Origin: CAYFUT01 sp964346395
Lineage (GTDB): Bacteria > Bacillota > Halanaerobiia > Halobacteroidales > Halobacteroidaceae
Reading direction: 5' to 3'
DNA length: 21,062 nucleotides
NCBI GenBank assembly: GCA_964346395.1
Contig: CAYFUT010000046.1
Coordinates: 1-21,062 of the forward strand
A program made the translations under genes and the position numbers. The notes beneath the pieces are model-generated. The model saw only the letters and a program-made list of their open reading frames with translations. It was not told where the DNA came from and ran no database searches. How positions within the stretch are numbered: position 1 is the first letter of the stretch; the number at the start of each line of letters is the position of its first letter. This document shows, piece by piece, positions 13,655 to 20,982 of this stretch.

Positions 13655-15166
13655 TTATTGTTCCCCCTCTACAGTATGCTGCGGTAGTTCTTTTTCCCAG
13701 GCCTGCTGTTTAATAATATAAGCTACAATTAAGACTCCAATAACAACTCCCCAGCCGAGGATCAAAATTCCACTCAGTTTGTATCCTCCATATAAGGAGG
13801 TAAAATGTTTATAAAAGTTCATAATTAAAGTAACGCCCAAGAAGACACCTGTTATATATTTAACAGCTATCTGCCACCAACTACCTACTTTAAAATCGGA
13901 TACCTGATTTACATGCTGCTGCAAATTAGCAATATTAGCAAAATAGCCAACTACCATAGCTTCTACAAAGACTACTAAGGCCAAGCCAAAATCATTTATA
14001 AAGCGGTCTACAACATCTAAAATACTTAAGCCCATACCAGTAGTATAAATTATCCCGCCTAAAAATCCAAGTCCACAGACCAAGTTAACAGCCTTTTTGC
14101 GGGAAATGCTGAATTTATCTCGAATTGCCGACGAGAAAGAATCTATTAGCGATATGCCAGAGGAAATCCCCGAAATCACTAACGAAACAAAGAATAATAC
14201 CCCAAATACTACTTTTAAACCAGGTAATAAGTTAATCGCCTGCGGAAAAGTTACAAAAGCTAAGCCCACTCCATCAGCTACTACCTTATCAAGAGCAACA
14301 CCTTTTGTCTGAGCCATATAGCCTAAAATACTGAAAACACCCAGCCCAGCCAGAAAACTAAAGCCGCTGTTAGCAAAAGCAGTAATAAAGGCATTATTAA
14401 CAACATCGGACTTTTTCGGTAAGTAACTTGCATAATTAATCATAATTCCAAAGCCAAGACTTAAAGTAAAGAAGACCTGGCCGTAAGCACTAATCCACAC
14501 TTGAGGATCACCTAAAGCAGCAAAGTTAGGTTCTAAGAAATGATTAAGCCCTTCCACTGCTCCCGGCAGGGTCACACCGCGAATAGTAATTAACACCATT
14601 AAAACTGCTAAAATAGGCATAAAGATTTTACTTGCTTTTTCAATTCCTTCTTCTACTCCCTTATAAACAATCACATAACAAATTCCCCAAATAGCAGCTA
14701 AACTGGCTAAAATATTAAGTTTAATGCCGCCTAAATTCCAGAAACCAGTTGCTCCTAAAAAATCTTCCATGAAAAAGGCACCAGTATTTGAACCCCACGC
14801 TTGATCAAAAGCAAAGAAAGTATAATTTAGGGCCCAACCCATAATTACTGAATAATAAACCATAATAATAAACGCAACTACTACTGACCACCAGCCTACT
14901 ACTTCGTATTTGTCCTTTAGTTTCTTCATGGAAACTGGCGCTGAACCGCGCATCTTATGTCCTAAACCAATTTCCATAATTAATAAAGGAATTCCGGCGG
15001 TTAATAGAGCAAAGAAATAAGGAATTAAAAAAGCTCCGCCCCCATTTTCATAAGCCATATAGGGAAAACGCCAAATATTCCCTAAACCAATTGCCGAACC
15101 AATTGCTGCTAAAATAAATCCAAGTCGACTACCCCATTGTCCACGATTTTCTTCTGTCTGCTCCAT
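13655..15166 (-). CDS. Sodium-dependent neurotransmitter:sodium symporter (NSS) family amino acid transporter
   Basis: 503 residues with about 11-12 membrane helices. The first helix carries the NSS hallmark GSAIGLGNIWRFPYMAYENG (about 23-42), whose unwound centre binds sodium and substrate in LeuT. Other family segments are GIPLLIMEIGLGH (about 58-70), the helix 6 region QVFFTLSLGFGIMINYASY, and a proline/lysine loop before helix 7. It imports an amino acid with sodium ions. The adjoining MetS-like gene points to methionine or alanine, as in MetPS, but the substrate is not shown by sequence. ATG 15166 has AAGGGGAG upstream, and a strong sigma-A-type promoter lies about 55 bases before it. 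Confidence 0.93.
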   Translation of the reverse strand: MEQTEENRGQWGSRLGFILAAIGSAIGLGNIWRFPYMAYENGGGAFLIPYFFALLTAGIPLLIMEIGLGHKMRGSAPVSMKKLKDKYEVVGWWSVVVAFIIMVYYSVIMGWALNYTFFAFDQAWGSNTGAFFMEDFLGATGFWNLGGIKLNILASLAAIWGICYVIVYKGVEEGIEKASKIFMPILAVLMVLITIRGVTLPGAVEGLNHFLEPNFAALGDPQVWISAYGQVFFTLSLGFGIMINYASYLPKKSDVVNNAFITAFANSGFSFLAGLGVFSILGYMAQTKGVALDKVVADGVGLAFVTFPQAINLLPGLKVVFGVLFFVSLVISGISSGISLIDSFSSAIRDKFSISRKKAVNLVCGLGFLGGIIYTTGMGLSILDVVDRFINDFGLALVVFVEAMVVGYFANIANLQQHVNQVSDFKVGSWWQIAVKYITGVFLGVTLIMNFYKHFTSLYGGYKLSGILILGWGVVIGVLIVAYIIKQQAWEKELPQHTVEGEQ

Positions 15167-15220
15167 ACTTTTTTCACTCCCCTTTAAAAAAATCTCTACT
15201 ACTATACTAATCCTCTATTA

Positions 15221-15249
15221 ATTATATAAATTTTAAATACAATAGTCAA
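15221..15249 (-). promoter_or_regulatory. Sigma-A promoter of the symporter operon
   Basis: On the minus strand TTGACT (15249-15244), 17 bases, TATAAT (15226-15221): 11 of 12 consensus bases with ideal spacing. It lies right after the stop codon of the upstream phosphoglycosyltransferase gene, leaving no room for a separate terminator. Confidence 0.78.
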
Positions 15250-15259
15250 CAAATAGGGA

Positions 15260-16093
15260 CTAATTTTTACGTCCTAATTGGTCTAGTTGACGCAAAATTT
15301 TATTATTTTCTATTAAATTTGACAGTGATCTAATTTCTGTATATAAATGAATCGCTAGCAAACTACTAAGATAAACCATTTTAACTGGTTCCGAAAATCC
15401 AATGACTAATAAAAAACCAACTGCCACTCCCAGTACGTTAGCTCCCACATCCCCCATCATTCCCTGCCCAGCTAAATCAAATGGTACAGCTCTAACTGCT
15501 GTAATTAAAACTAACAAACCATAATTAATTAGTTCAACCTGGCTAATAATAATCAAACTAGTTACTATAATTACTAGTTTTAAAGCCCGCCCCGGTCTCA
15601 CATCCAATAAATTTACAAAGTTAGCTGATAATAAAAGAAGCAAACCATTAATTAGCCCCGACCACAGGCTAGGATACCAATATAGGCTAATAAAAAAAAC
15701 TACTGTTCCGCTAAAAACAGCTTTTAAGCTGCCAGTAGTTAATTTAAACTGACTTAATAAAACTTTAAAATGGCCTATTAATCCTTGATTCTGCTTATTC
15801 CCCACCAAATCATCGATAACACCTACAAACGACATAGTTAAAATTAAAATTAATAATTTATTTGCCTGTTGATAACTATAATAACCATAAAAACTGCCCA
15901 CCAAAAGACCGACAATTAAAGTTACAGTAAATGATAACCCATAAGGAAAAGGAACCTGCTTTTGCTGATAATTTAGAGCCAATACCTCCCGTTCTTTTAA
16001 CAGCGTAACCACTAACTGAAAACTAGTAAAACTAATTACTCCCATTAGTAAAATAAGTCCTATTATTTTTAACACTAGCTGCCACTTCCCCAT
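15260..16093 (-). CDS. MraY/WecA-type polyprenyl-phosphate glycosylphosphotransferase (PNPT family)
   Basis: 277 residues, with about nine to ten membrane helices. The magnesium-binding pair DD is at 94-95 (SFVGVIDDLVGNK), the second family motif is NFVNLLDVRPGRALK (158-172), and GMMGDVGANVLG (211-222) matches the MraY/WecA FMGDxGS loop. Such enzymes move a sugar phosphate from a UDP-sugar to undecaprenyl phosphate. The second motif reads LLDVRPGR where MraY and WecA have LTDGLDGL, so this is a distinct subgroup and neither substrate can be assumed. It overlaps the GT2 gene by 19 bases and ends the steA-like operon. The ATG at 16093 has a weak ribosome site, so translation is probably coupled. 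Confidence 0.8.
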   Translation of the reverse strand: MGKWQLVLKIIGLILLMGVISFTSFQLVVTLLKEREVLALNYQQKQVPFPYGLSFTVTLIVGLLVGSFYGYYSYQQANKLLILILTMSFVGVIDDLVGNKQNQGLIGHFKVLLSQFKLTTGSLKAVFSGTVVFFISLYWYPSLWSGLINGLLLLLSANFVNLLDVRPGRALKLVIIVTSLIIISQVELINYGLLVLITAVRAVPFDLAGQGMMGDVGANVLGVAVGFLLVIGFSEPVKMVYLSSLLAIHLYTEIRSLSNLIENNKILRQLDQLGRKN

Positions 16094-16752
16094 TTAGATA
16101 CTAGTATCGTTAATATATCTTTAAACTGCCGCCCCCGGTGATAAAAACCAGCTGCATTCCTACCGGTAGTTCGATGTTCCATAGCAATCGGTACTTCCTT
16201 AATCTTATAGCCGGCCCGCCAGACATCAATTGTCAGCGCAACTTCTGCTCCAAAATTAGGAGCAAATTTCCCGACTTCAGTTAAAACTTTTTTCTTCACT
16301 GCCCGCTGCCCAGAAAGAGGAGCCTTAAACTGCTGACCGGTCAGCCACTCCAATCCATAACGGGCCAACTTTTTAGCCAGCCCAAAACCTCCCTCTCCGC
16401 TGCCAGCAGAAAACTGAGCAATCACCATATCACTATCCCCAGCCAGTATTGGGGCTAGCAATCTATCTGCTTTACTAGCTGAAGCCTCAAGGTCAGCATC
16501 CAATAACAAAATCAAATCACTCGTTAACTGCTTAACGCCTAAATTTAAAGCAGCTCCCTTACCTTGATTAGCCTCACTAACTATAACTTCTGCTCCCGCT
16601 TTTTTACTTACTTGCGCCGTATTATCCTGCGAACCGTCATCAACTACTATCACTTCCGCTACTAACGGTATTTTTTTTACTGCCTGAATAGTAGCTGCAA
16701 TTCGTTCTGCTTCGTTGTAGGCAGGAATCAAAACTGAAACTTCAGGTTTCAA
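16075..16752 (-). CDS. GT2 family glycosyltransferase
   Basis: 225 residues, a single GT-A domain: VLIPAYNEAERI (7-18), VIVVDDGSQDNT (34-45), NQGKGAALN (62-70) and the metal/nucleotide-sugar motif LLDADLE (84-90), with SGQRAVKKKVL (about 146-156) as acceptor-side loop. There is no membrane segment, so it acts on the cytoplasmic face. It resembles dolichyl/polyprenyl-phosphate glycosyltransferases and glucosyl-3-phosphoglycerate synthase; I cannot choose between them. It starts on TTG 16752 with AGGAG 8 bases upstream, overlapping the SteB-like gene by 11 bases. With the next gene it suggests lipid-linked glycan assembly. Confidence 0.83.
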   Translation of the reverse strand: MKPEVSVLIPAYNEAERIAATIQAVKKIPLVAEVIVVDDGSQDNTAQVSKKAGAEVIVSEANQGKGAALNLGVKQLTSDLILLLDADLEASASKADRLLAPILAGDSDMVIAQFSAGSGEGGFGLAKKLARYGLEWLTGQQFKAPLSGQRAVKKKVLTEVGKFAPNFGAEVALTIDVWRAGYKIKEVPIAMEHRTTGRNAAGFYHRGRQFKDILTILVSKWGSGS

Positions 16753-17329
16753 AATCTACACTCCTCATCTGCTGTAAATCTTTGGAGGCTAGTTCAAATA
16801 CAACTTTTACCAAAGCCGAAACACTACTTAGCTGTTCAGATTTAATAGCCACTGTCTGTTCTTTTTTTTCATATTTATGCTTTAATTCTGAATTTATTTC
16901 TCCTAAAAATACTACTTTATTAAACTTATCCTTAGTAGCAAACTTATCATCGACTACTTTTATTTTTTCTACCCCCGATAACTGGAATATTTTCACTGCC
17001 AACTGTTTTAATTCTTGATTTATATCCTTTCCTGTTACTAATAACAGCTGGGTATCCGTTAATTGGTCTCTAACTACCAGCGGTAAAATCATTTCCTGAA
17101 ACTCTTCATTACGGGTCAGCTTGCCCTCCAATTGATTAACCTGCTGCTTGAAATTATTATTTTTAGTCTTTAAATTCGTTAATTTATGCTCCAGATCATT
17201 GATTAACTGCTGCTGCTGTTTAATAATTAATTCATTGCCGCCCATTGTACTACCAATTAAGATTCCAATTCCCAGACTAATAAATACCGTCATAATGGTA
17301 ATAATATGATATTTCAAATCCATTACCAT
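16742..17329 (-). CDS. SteB/MctB-like envelope protein
   Basis: 195 residues. A membrane anchor lies at about 9-27 (ITIMTVFISLGIGILIGSTMG), followed by a coiled coil at about 34-75 with hydrophobic heptads (NDLEHKLTNLKTKNNNFKQQ and on), then a compact alpha/beta domain outside the cell membrane (LLLVTGKD, KVVFLGE). This is the layout of the DUF3186 family: SteB of Corynebacterium, MctB (Rv1698) of Mycobacterium. SteA and SteB act together in the RipC-FtsEX cell separation pathway of Corynebacterineae; a copper role was also proposed for MctB. ATG 17329 has GGAGGGG upstream, and the gene begins 13 bases after the SteA-like gene. Confidence 0.77.
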   Translation of the reverse strand: MVMDLKYHIITIMTVFISLGIGILIGSTMGGNELIIKQQQQLINDLEHKLTNLKTKNNNFKQQVNQLEGKLTRNEEFQEMILPLVVRDQLTDTQLLLVTGKDINQELKQLAVKIFQLSGVEKIKVVDDKFATKDKFNKVVFLGEINSELKHKYEKKEQTVAIKSEQLSSVSALVKVVFELASKDLQQMRSVDFET

Positions 17330-17342
17330 TTACTGTCCCCTC

Positions 17343-18461
17343 CTACAACCCGAAACTAAACCGCAATTTAATCCACAAGAGTCTTAACAGCTGATAGAGA
17401 GAAGGAGAAACAACCGCCAGGGCTATAATCGGAATCAAGGAAGCAGCCACTAACTGCAGTAAATACTTCGGTTTTACCCTTGTATTATATAACTTACTAA
17501 CTCCCTTGGCATCTACCAGTTTATTCCCCACTTTCAACCGGGCTAAAAAAGTACTAGCCATTCCCGGCCGACCCTTTTCTAAAAAATCAATCATATTAGT
17601 ATGCGTTCCGACCGCCACAATTAAATCTGCTTTTTTCTCATAGGCTAAGAGCATAGTAATATCTTCACTGGTTCCCGGCGCCGGAAATTTTTTAGCCTGT
17701 AAATCCAAGTTATTAATCCGCTCCATTCCCGGCGCTCTACCATCAGGATAGGCATGAACTATCAACTCGGCTCCGCACTTAAGTACCTGATCACTTACAC
17801 TATCCATATCACCAATAATTATATCCGGAATGAAACCAGCGGCTATTAAAGCATCTGCACCCCCATCAACTCCAATTAATACGGGGTTTGCTTCTTTAAT
17901 ATAGGATGTTACCATTTCCAGATCTTGGCGGTAATTTTTCCCCCGGACTACCATCAACACCTCACGATTCTGCAGCTCTGTATCTATTTTCGGAGTTTCT
18001 AAATCTAAAATTAAGTCTTTCTCCTGTTTAGCATACGTCAGAGTGTTTTCAATAAACTTATTTAGTTCTGATTCCATATTCTCTCTAATTGCTTTCATTT
18101 TTTCTCTTACCTGCGGAGCAGTCAGCAGTTGGCCCTGATTAATTTTTCCTTCCGACTGTATAATATCATTTCCTTTAATTATAATCTGCTCACCAGTTTC
18201 TAATTGAAAAAAAATCTCTTCTCCTACATCATCAATTACGGGAATATCAGCTGCCAACAACTTTTCTGGGCCTAAATTAGGATACTTACCGCTAATAGAA
18301 GGTTGGGCATTAATAACTGCTTTTACGTCTGACCTAACAAGTGATTGAGCTGCTAATTGATCTACATCACAATGATCAATAACTGCGATTTCACCAGGTT
18401 TAAGTTCTTTAACTAGCTGTTTTGTTTTAGTACCTAATCTAACTTTTCCCTTAATTTTCAA
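17343..18461 (-). CDS. SteA-like protein (thiamine pyrophosphokinase-like domain plus C-terminal membrane anchor)
   Basis: 372 residues. The N-terminal region (1-110) includes KPGEIAVIDHCDVDQLAAQSLV. The middle, from about 165, is a thiamine-pyrophosphokinase-like fold with IGVDGGADALIAAGFIPDII and GDMDSVSD (about 195-223), where true kinases have GDFDS. A hydrophobic anchor is near the C-terminus (about 335-358). This is the architecture of SteA (Rv1697 family), a cytokinetic ring protein paired with SteB in Actinobacteria; kinase activity is not established. Translation starts at TTG 18461, with GGGAGG about 10 bases upstream; no ATG is nearby. It heads a four-gene operon directly after the spo0A terminator, with its own sigma-A-like promoter. 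Confidence 0.82.
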   Translation of the reverse strand: MKIKGKVRLGTKTKQLVKELKPGEIAVIDHCDVDQLAAQSLVRSDVKAVINAQPSISGKYPNLGPEKLLAADIPVIDDVGEEIFFQLETGEQIIIKGNDIIQSEGKINQGQLLTAPQVREKMKAIRENMESELNKFIENTLTYAKQEKDLILDLETPKIDTELQNREVLMVVRGKNYRQDLEMVTSYIKEANPVLIGVDGGADALIAAGFIPDIIIGDMDSVSDQVLKCGAELIVHAYPDGRAPGMERINNLDLQAKKFPAPGTSEDITMLLAYEKKADLIVAVGTHTNMIDFLEKGRPGMASTFLARLKVGNKLVDAKGVSKLYNTRVKPKYLLQLVAASLIPIIALAVVSPSLYQLLRLLWIKLRFSFGL

Positions 18462-18494
18462 TCCTGACCAACCTCCCAGCTCAGCTATAATTAT

Positions 18495-18523
18495 TATATA
18501 CGTATCTTATAGTTTTAATTCAA
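18495..18523 (-). promoter_or_regulatory. Sigma-A-like promoter of the SteA-SteB-GT2-PNPT operon
   Basis: On the minus strand TTGAAT (18523-18518), 17 bases, TATATA (18500-18495); a TATAAT two bases further gives a 19-base spacer. It lies just downstream of the spo0A terminator and 35 bases before the TTG start. Confidence 0.5.
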
Positions 18524-18524
18524 C

Positions 18525-18559
18525 TTAAAAAACTAAAAGCACCCCTCTCGGGGTGCTTT
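18525..18559 (-). terminator. Rho-independent terminator of spo0A
   Basis: A perfect 10-bp stem (18536-18545 with 18550-18559, CACCCC core) closed by a GAGA tetraloop on the minus strand, followed by TTTTAGTTTTTT. It lies 6 bases after the spo0A stop. Confidence 0.95.
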
Positions 18560-18564
18560 CTAAG

Positions 18565-19380
18565 TTAACTAGCCCTTAATTCAATTCTAATTTTATCAGC
18601 TATTTTAGCAATAAACTGGGAATTGGTAGGCTTGCCAGTAGAACTAGTAATCGAATGACCAAAAATTTCATTAATCGCCTTCATATTGCCGTTATCCCAG
18701 GCAACCTCAATTGCATGCCGAATTGCTCTCTCTACCCTACTGGCAGTAGTATCAAATTCTTCTGCTACCTGAGGATATAATTTTTTAGTTACTGCTCCCA
18801 GCAAATCTACTTCCCTCACTACCATACCAATTGCTTTGCGTAAATAAAGATACCCTTTAATATGAGCCGGAACTCCAATCTTATGCATAATCTCCGTAAT
18901 CCGTTCTTCAACATTGATATTCTGCTGCTGCGACCGAGTAGAAGTCTGGCTGCCTTCTTCAACTGAAATAACCTCTTGATTCTTCTCTTTATCAACTGGA
19001 TTCATAATTTGCTTAATTCTATCAGCCAATTTTTCTAAATCAAAGGGCTTTAAAATATAATAGTCAACTCCAAGATCCACTACTCGCTGAGTTAAATTTT
19101 CCTGACCAAAAGCAGTTAACATTACAATCTTAAACTCCTGCATTTGCCCCCGGTTATGTAATTCTTCCAGAACCCCTACTCCATCTAACTTAGGTAAGAT
19201 AATGTCCAAAACCAAAACATCAAACTCAAGTTCTTCAATCTTCTCTAGTGCTTCTTCTCCATCATGAGCCGTATCGACTACCTTAAATTCATCCTTTTTC
19301 TGAATAAATTCTTCCAGCAAACTACAAAAGTCCTTATTATCATCAACCAACAGTACTTCAATTTGAGACGTTTCGCCCAT
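18565..19380 (-). CDS. spo0A: Spo0A, master regulator of sporulation
   Basis: 271 residues, normal for Spo0A. The receiver domain (about 7-125) has the acidic pair Asp13/Asp14, phosphoacceptor Asp59 in VLVLDIILPKLDG, Thr89 and Lys111 in YYILKPFD. A poorly conserved linker (131-157) leads to the Spo0A DNA-binding domain, with IGVPAHIKGYLYLRKAI (168-184) and the recognition helix TTASRVERAIRHAIEVAW (211-228). Phosphorylated Spo0A turns on spoIIA, spoIIE and spoIIG and represses abrB. AAGGGGG precedes ATG 19380, and a sigma-H-type promoter lies about 55-80 bases upstream. It follows spoIVB as in other spore formers, with separate terminators for each. Confidence 0.98.
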   Translation of the reverse strand: MGETSQIEVLLVDDNKDFCSLLEEFIQKKDEFKVVDTAHDGEEALEKIEELEFDVLVLDIILPKLDGVGVLEELHNRGQMQEFKIVMLTAFGQENLTQRVVDLGVDYYILKPFDLEKLADRIKQIMNPVDKEKNQEVISVEEGSQTSTRSQQQNINVEERITEIMHKIGVPAHIKGYLYLRKAIGMVVREVDLLGAVTKKLYPQVAEEFDTTASRVERAIRHAIEVAWDNGNMKAINEIFGHSITSSTGKPTNSQFIAKIADKIRIELRAS

Positions 19381-19433
19381 TATTTTGCCCCCTTAAATAA
19401 ATAATTGTTTTTTTAACTAGTTTCCTTAACCAT

Positions 19434-19462
19434 TATTTCTATATATGTTATAAAATTCCTGC
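19434..19462 (-). promoter_or_regulatory. Sigma-H-type promoter of spo0A
   Basis: On the minus strand GCAGGAATT (19462-19454), 11 bases, ATAGAAATA (19442-19434). It fits RnAGGAwWW-N11/12-RnnGAATww except for A in place of T after GAA, the same departure as at spoIIA. Bacillus spo0A also has a sigma-H promoter. Confidence 0.68.
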
Positions 19463-19489
19463 TATAAAAAGAAATTTTTTTCAAAAATA

Positions 19490-19533
19490 AATTATAAAAA
19501 TACCAGAGAATTAAGAAACCAATTCTCTGGTAT
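19490..19533 (-). terminator. Rho-independent terminator of spoIVB, overlapping its stop codon
   Basis: A perfect 13-bp stem (19500-19512 with 19521-19533) and an 8-base loop are followed on the minus strand by TTTTTATAAT. The stop codon (19511-19513) lies in the stem, so the last seven codons also form the hairpin. Confidence 0.85.
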
Positions 19534-20845
19534 CTTTTTCTCGGGCATCTAGTAAGCCAGATTTGATTACCATCCACTGGGCTAAGACTCCAAATCCCCG
19601 GGTAGCATCATTAACAAATACATGAGTTACCACCCCTACTAACTTATTATCCTGCACAATTGGACTACCGCTCATCCCCTGAACAATTCCACCGGTTTTA
19701 CGCAGCAGTTCTTTATCGGTAATTTTGACAATTAGACCCTTCTGCTGCGGACGATACTGGCGTTTAACCTGTTCAATCTTAACTTCAAACTCTTCTATTT
19801 TTTCTCCCTCTATTACTGTATAGAGAGAAGCAGAATCTGTTTCTACTTCTGAAGGACTGGCTACAGGAATAGGATTCTCAAAATAAGGATTCTGCGGTAG
19901 AGAAGATAACTGACCATAAATCCCAAAACGATTATTCTGCTTAATATTACCTAATTTACCCCGGCTGCTAAAAAAGCTGCCTAATTTTTCTCCGGGATTT
20001 CCTGTTTGACTTTGCTTAACGCCGGAAATATTTGCTTCCACAACTTCTCCCTGTTCCACATCAATTTTTAAATTAGTATTCAGCTCAGTAATCATATGGC
20101 CTAAAGCCCCATAATGTTTAGAATCCGGATGATAAAAGGACATAGTTCCTACTCCCGCTGCTCCATCATCTACATAAATTCCTATCATATAATGCCCTTG
20201 TCTGCTCTTAACAGGGCTAATGGTTTTATTTACAATTTTCCCCGATTGTTTTTTCACTTTAAAATTTAATTTATCTTTTTTTCTTCCCAACTTATCAATC
20301 AGTCTAGCAAGTTGATATTTGTTTTTTATTTTCTTTCCATTTACGCTTAACAAACTATCTCCCACTTCAATCCCCACTTTTTGCGCCGGAAAATGCTTTT
20401 TTTTCTCTGTGGCTCCTACTACATAAGAATTCTTAACTACCATAACTCCTTTTGCCTCCAGCATAACTCCTATACCTTGTCCCCCTGGCATTACTTTTAT
20501 TTCCGGGACTACTTTCACCACCATCTTTCGAATCGGAATTATTCCAAATAAATGAAAGTTTAACTTAAACTTCCCAGGAGAAAAAGCTTGGATAGCTACC
20601 GAGGAAAAGCCATCAATATTTAGGCCAGAGTTAGTAATTTCCTGACCATTTATCCGCAAATTTTCAGAATCTTGAGCAGTAACCAGTAATTTAAAAGGGA
20701 ATTTTAAATTTAAATACTGCTTATCTCCCTTCATAATCTGACAGTAATCAGGCAAGCTTAAAAAGGAAAGAAAAGTGGGCACTATTACTGCTATAACTAC
20801 TACAATAACTAACTTCCTCATCCAGTGCTGGTTATATTTTTTCAT
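19511..20845 (-). CDS. spoIVB: SpoIVB, serine peptidase of the sigma-K checkpoint (family S55)
   Basis: 444 residues (Bacillus enzyme about 426). An uncleaved-type signal anchor at about 11-30 places it across the forespore membrane. A PDZ domain spans about 120-205 (GQGIGVMLEAKGVMVV, GIEVGDSLLSVNGKKI). The S55 protease domain follows: catalytic His250 in GALGHMI and the serine motif QGMSGSPIVQDNKLVGVVTH (389-408). SpoIVB is made in the forespore, secreted to the intermembrane space, and cuts SpoIVFA to start pro-sigma-K processing; it is also needed for spore formation more widely. ATG 20845 follows AGGAG; a small hairpin abuts that site. No convincing sigma-G promoter was found, only a GAATA with a poor -10. 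Confidence 0.96.
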   Translation of the reverse strand: MKKYNQHWMRKLVIVVVIAVIVPTFLSFLSLPDYCQIMKGDKQYLNLKFPFKLLVTAQDSENLRINGQEITNSGLNIDGFSSVAIQAFSPGKFKLNFHLFGIIPIRKMVVKVVPEIKVMPGGQGIGVMLEAKGVMVVKNSYVVGATEKKKHFPAQKVGIEVGDSLLSVNGKKIKNKYQLARLIDKLGRKKDKLNFKVKKQSGKIVNKTISPVKSRQGHYMIGIYVDDGAAGVGTMSFYHPDSKHYGALGHMITELNTNLKIDVEQGEVVEANISGVKQSQTGNPGEKLGSFFSSRGKLGNIKQNNRFGIYGQLSSLPQNPYFENPIPVASPSEVETDSASLYTVIEGEKIEEFEVKIEQVKRQYRPQQKGLIVKITDKELLRKTGGIVQGMSGSPIVQDNKLVGVVTHVFVNDATRGFGVLAQWMVIKSGLLDAREKDTRELVS

Positions 20846-20857
20846 TTACTTCCACTC

Positions 20858-20881
20858 CTACACAAGTCCCCACCTGTGTAG
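20858..20881 (-). promoter_or_regulatory. Hairpin next to the spoIVB ribosome binding site
   Basis: A perfect 7-bp inverted repeat (CTACACA, 20858-20864, with TGTGTAG, 20875-20881) and a 10-base loop. In the mRNA its 3' arm ends on the AG of the AGGAG ribosome site, so folding could limit access. The stem is short and the role is inference. Confidence 0.35.
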
Positions 20882-20982
20882 TCTCTTGCTTTCATATTTA
20901 AAAGTGCCCTAAACAACTAACTACTATTCAATTGTCCGCTAGTAAATATAGTTGGAAAATCTATTTTTTCTCCTCTAATTTT

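Noticed and set aside
14097..14312. Plus-strand open frame of 71 codons opposite the NSS symporter
   Set aside because: Lies inside a membrane-protein gene with intact family motifs on the minus strand; no start signal.
16782..17018. Plus-strand open frame of 78 codons opposite the SteB-like gene
   Set aside because: Shadow frame; the minus-strand gene has a ribosome site, membrane anchor and coiled coil.
20895..20935. Sigma-G promoter of spoIVB
   Set aside because: A GAATA element is present, but at the right distance the -10 (CACTTTT) is a poor match, so it was not listed as a site.
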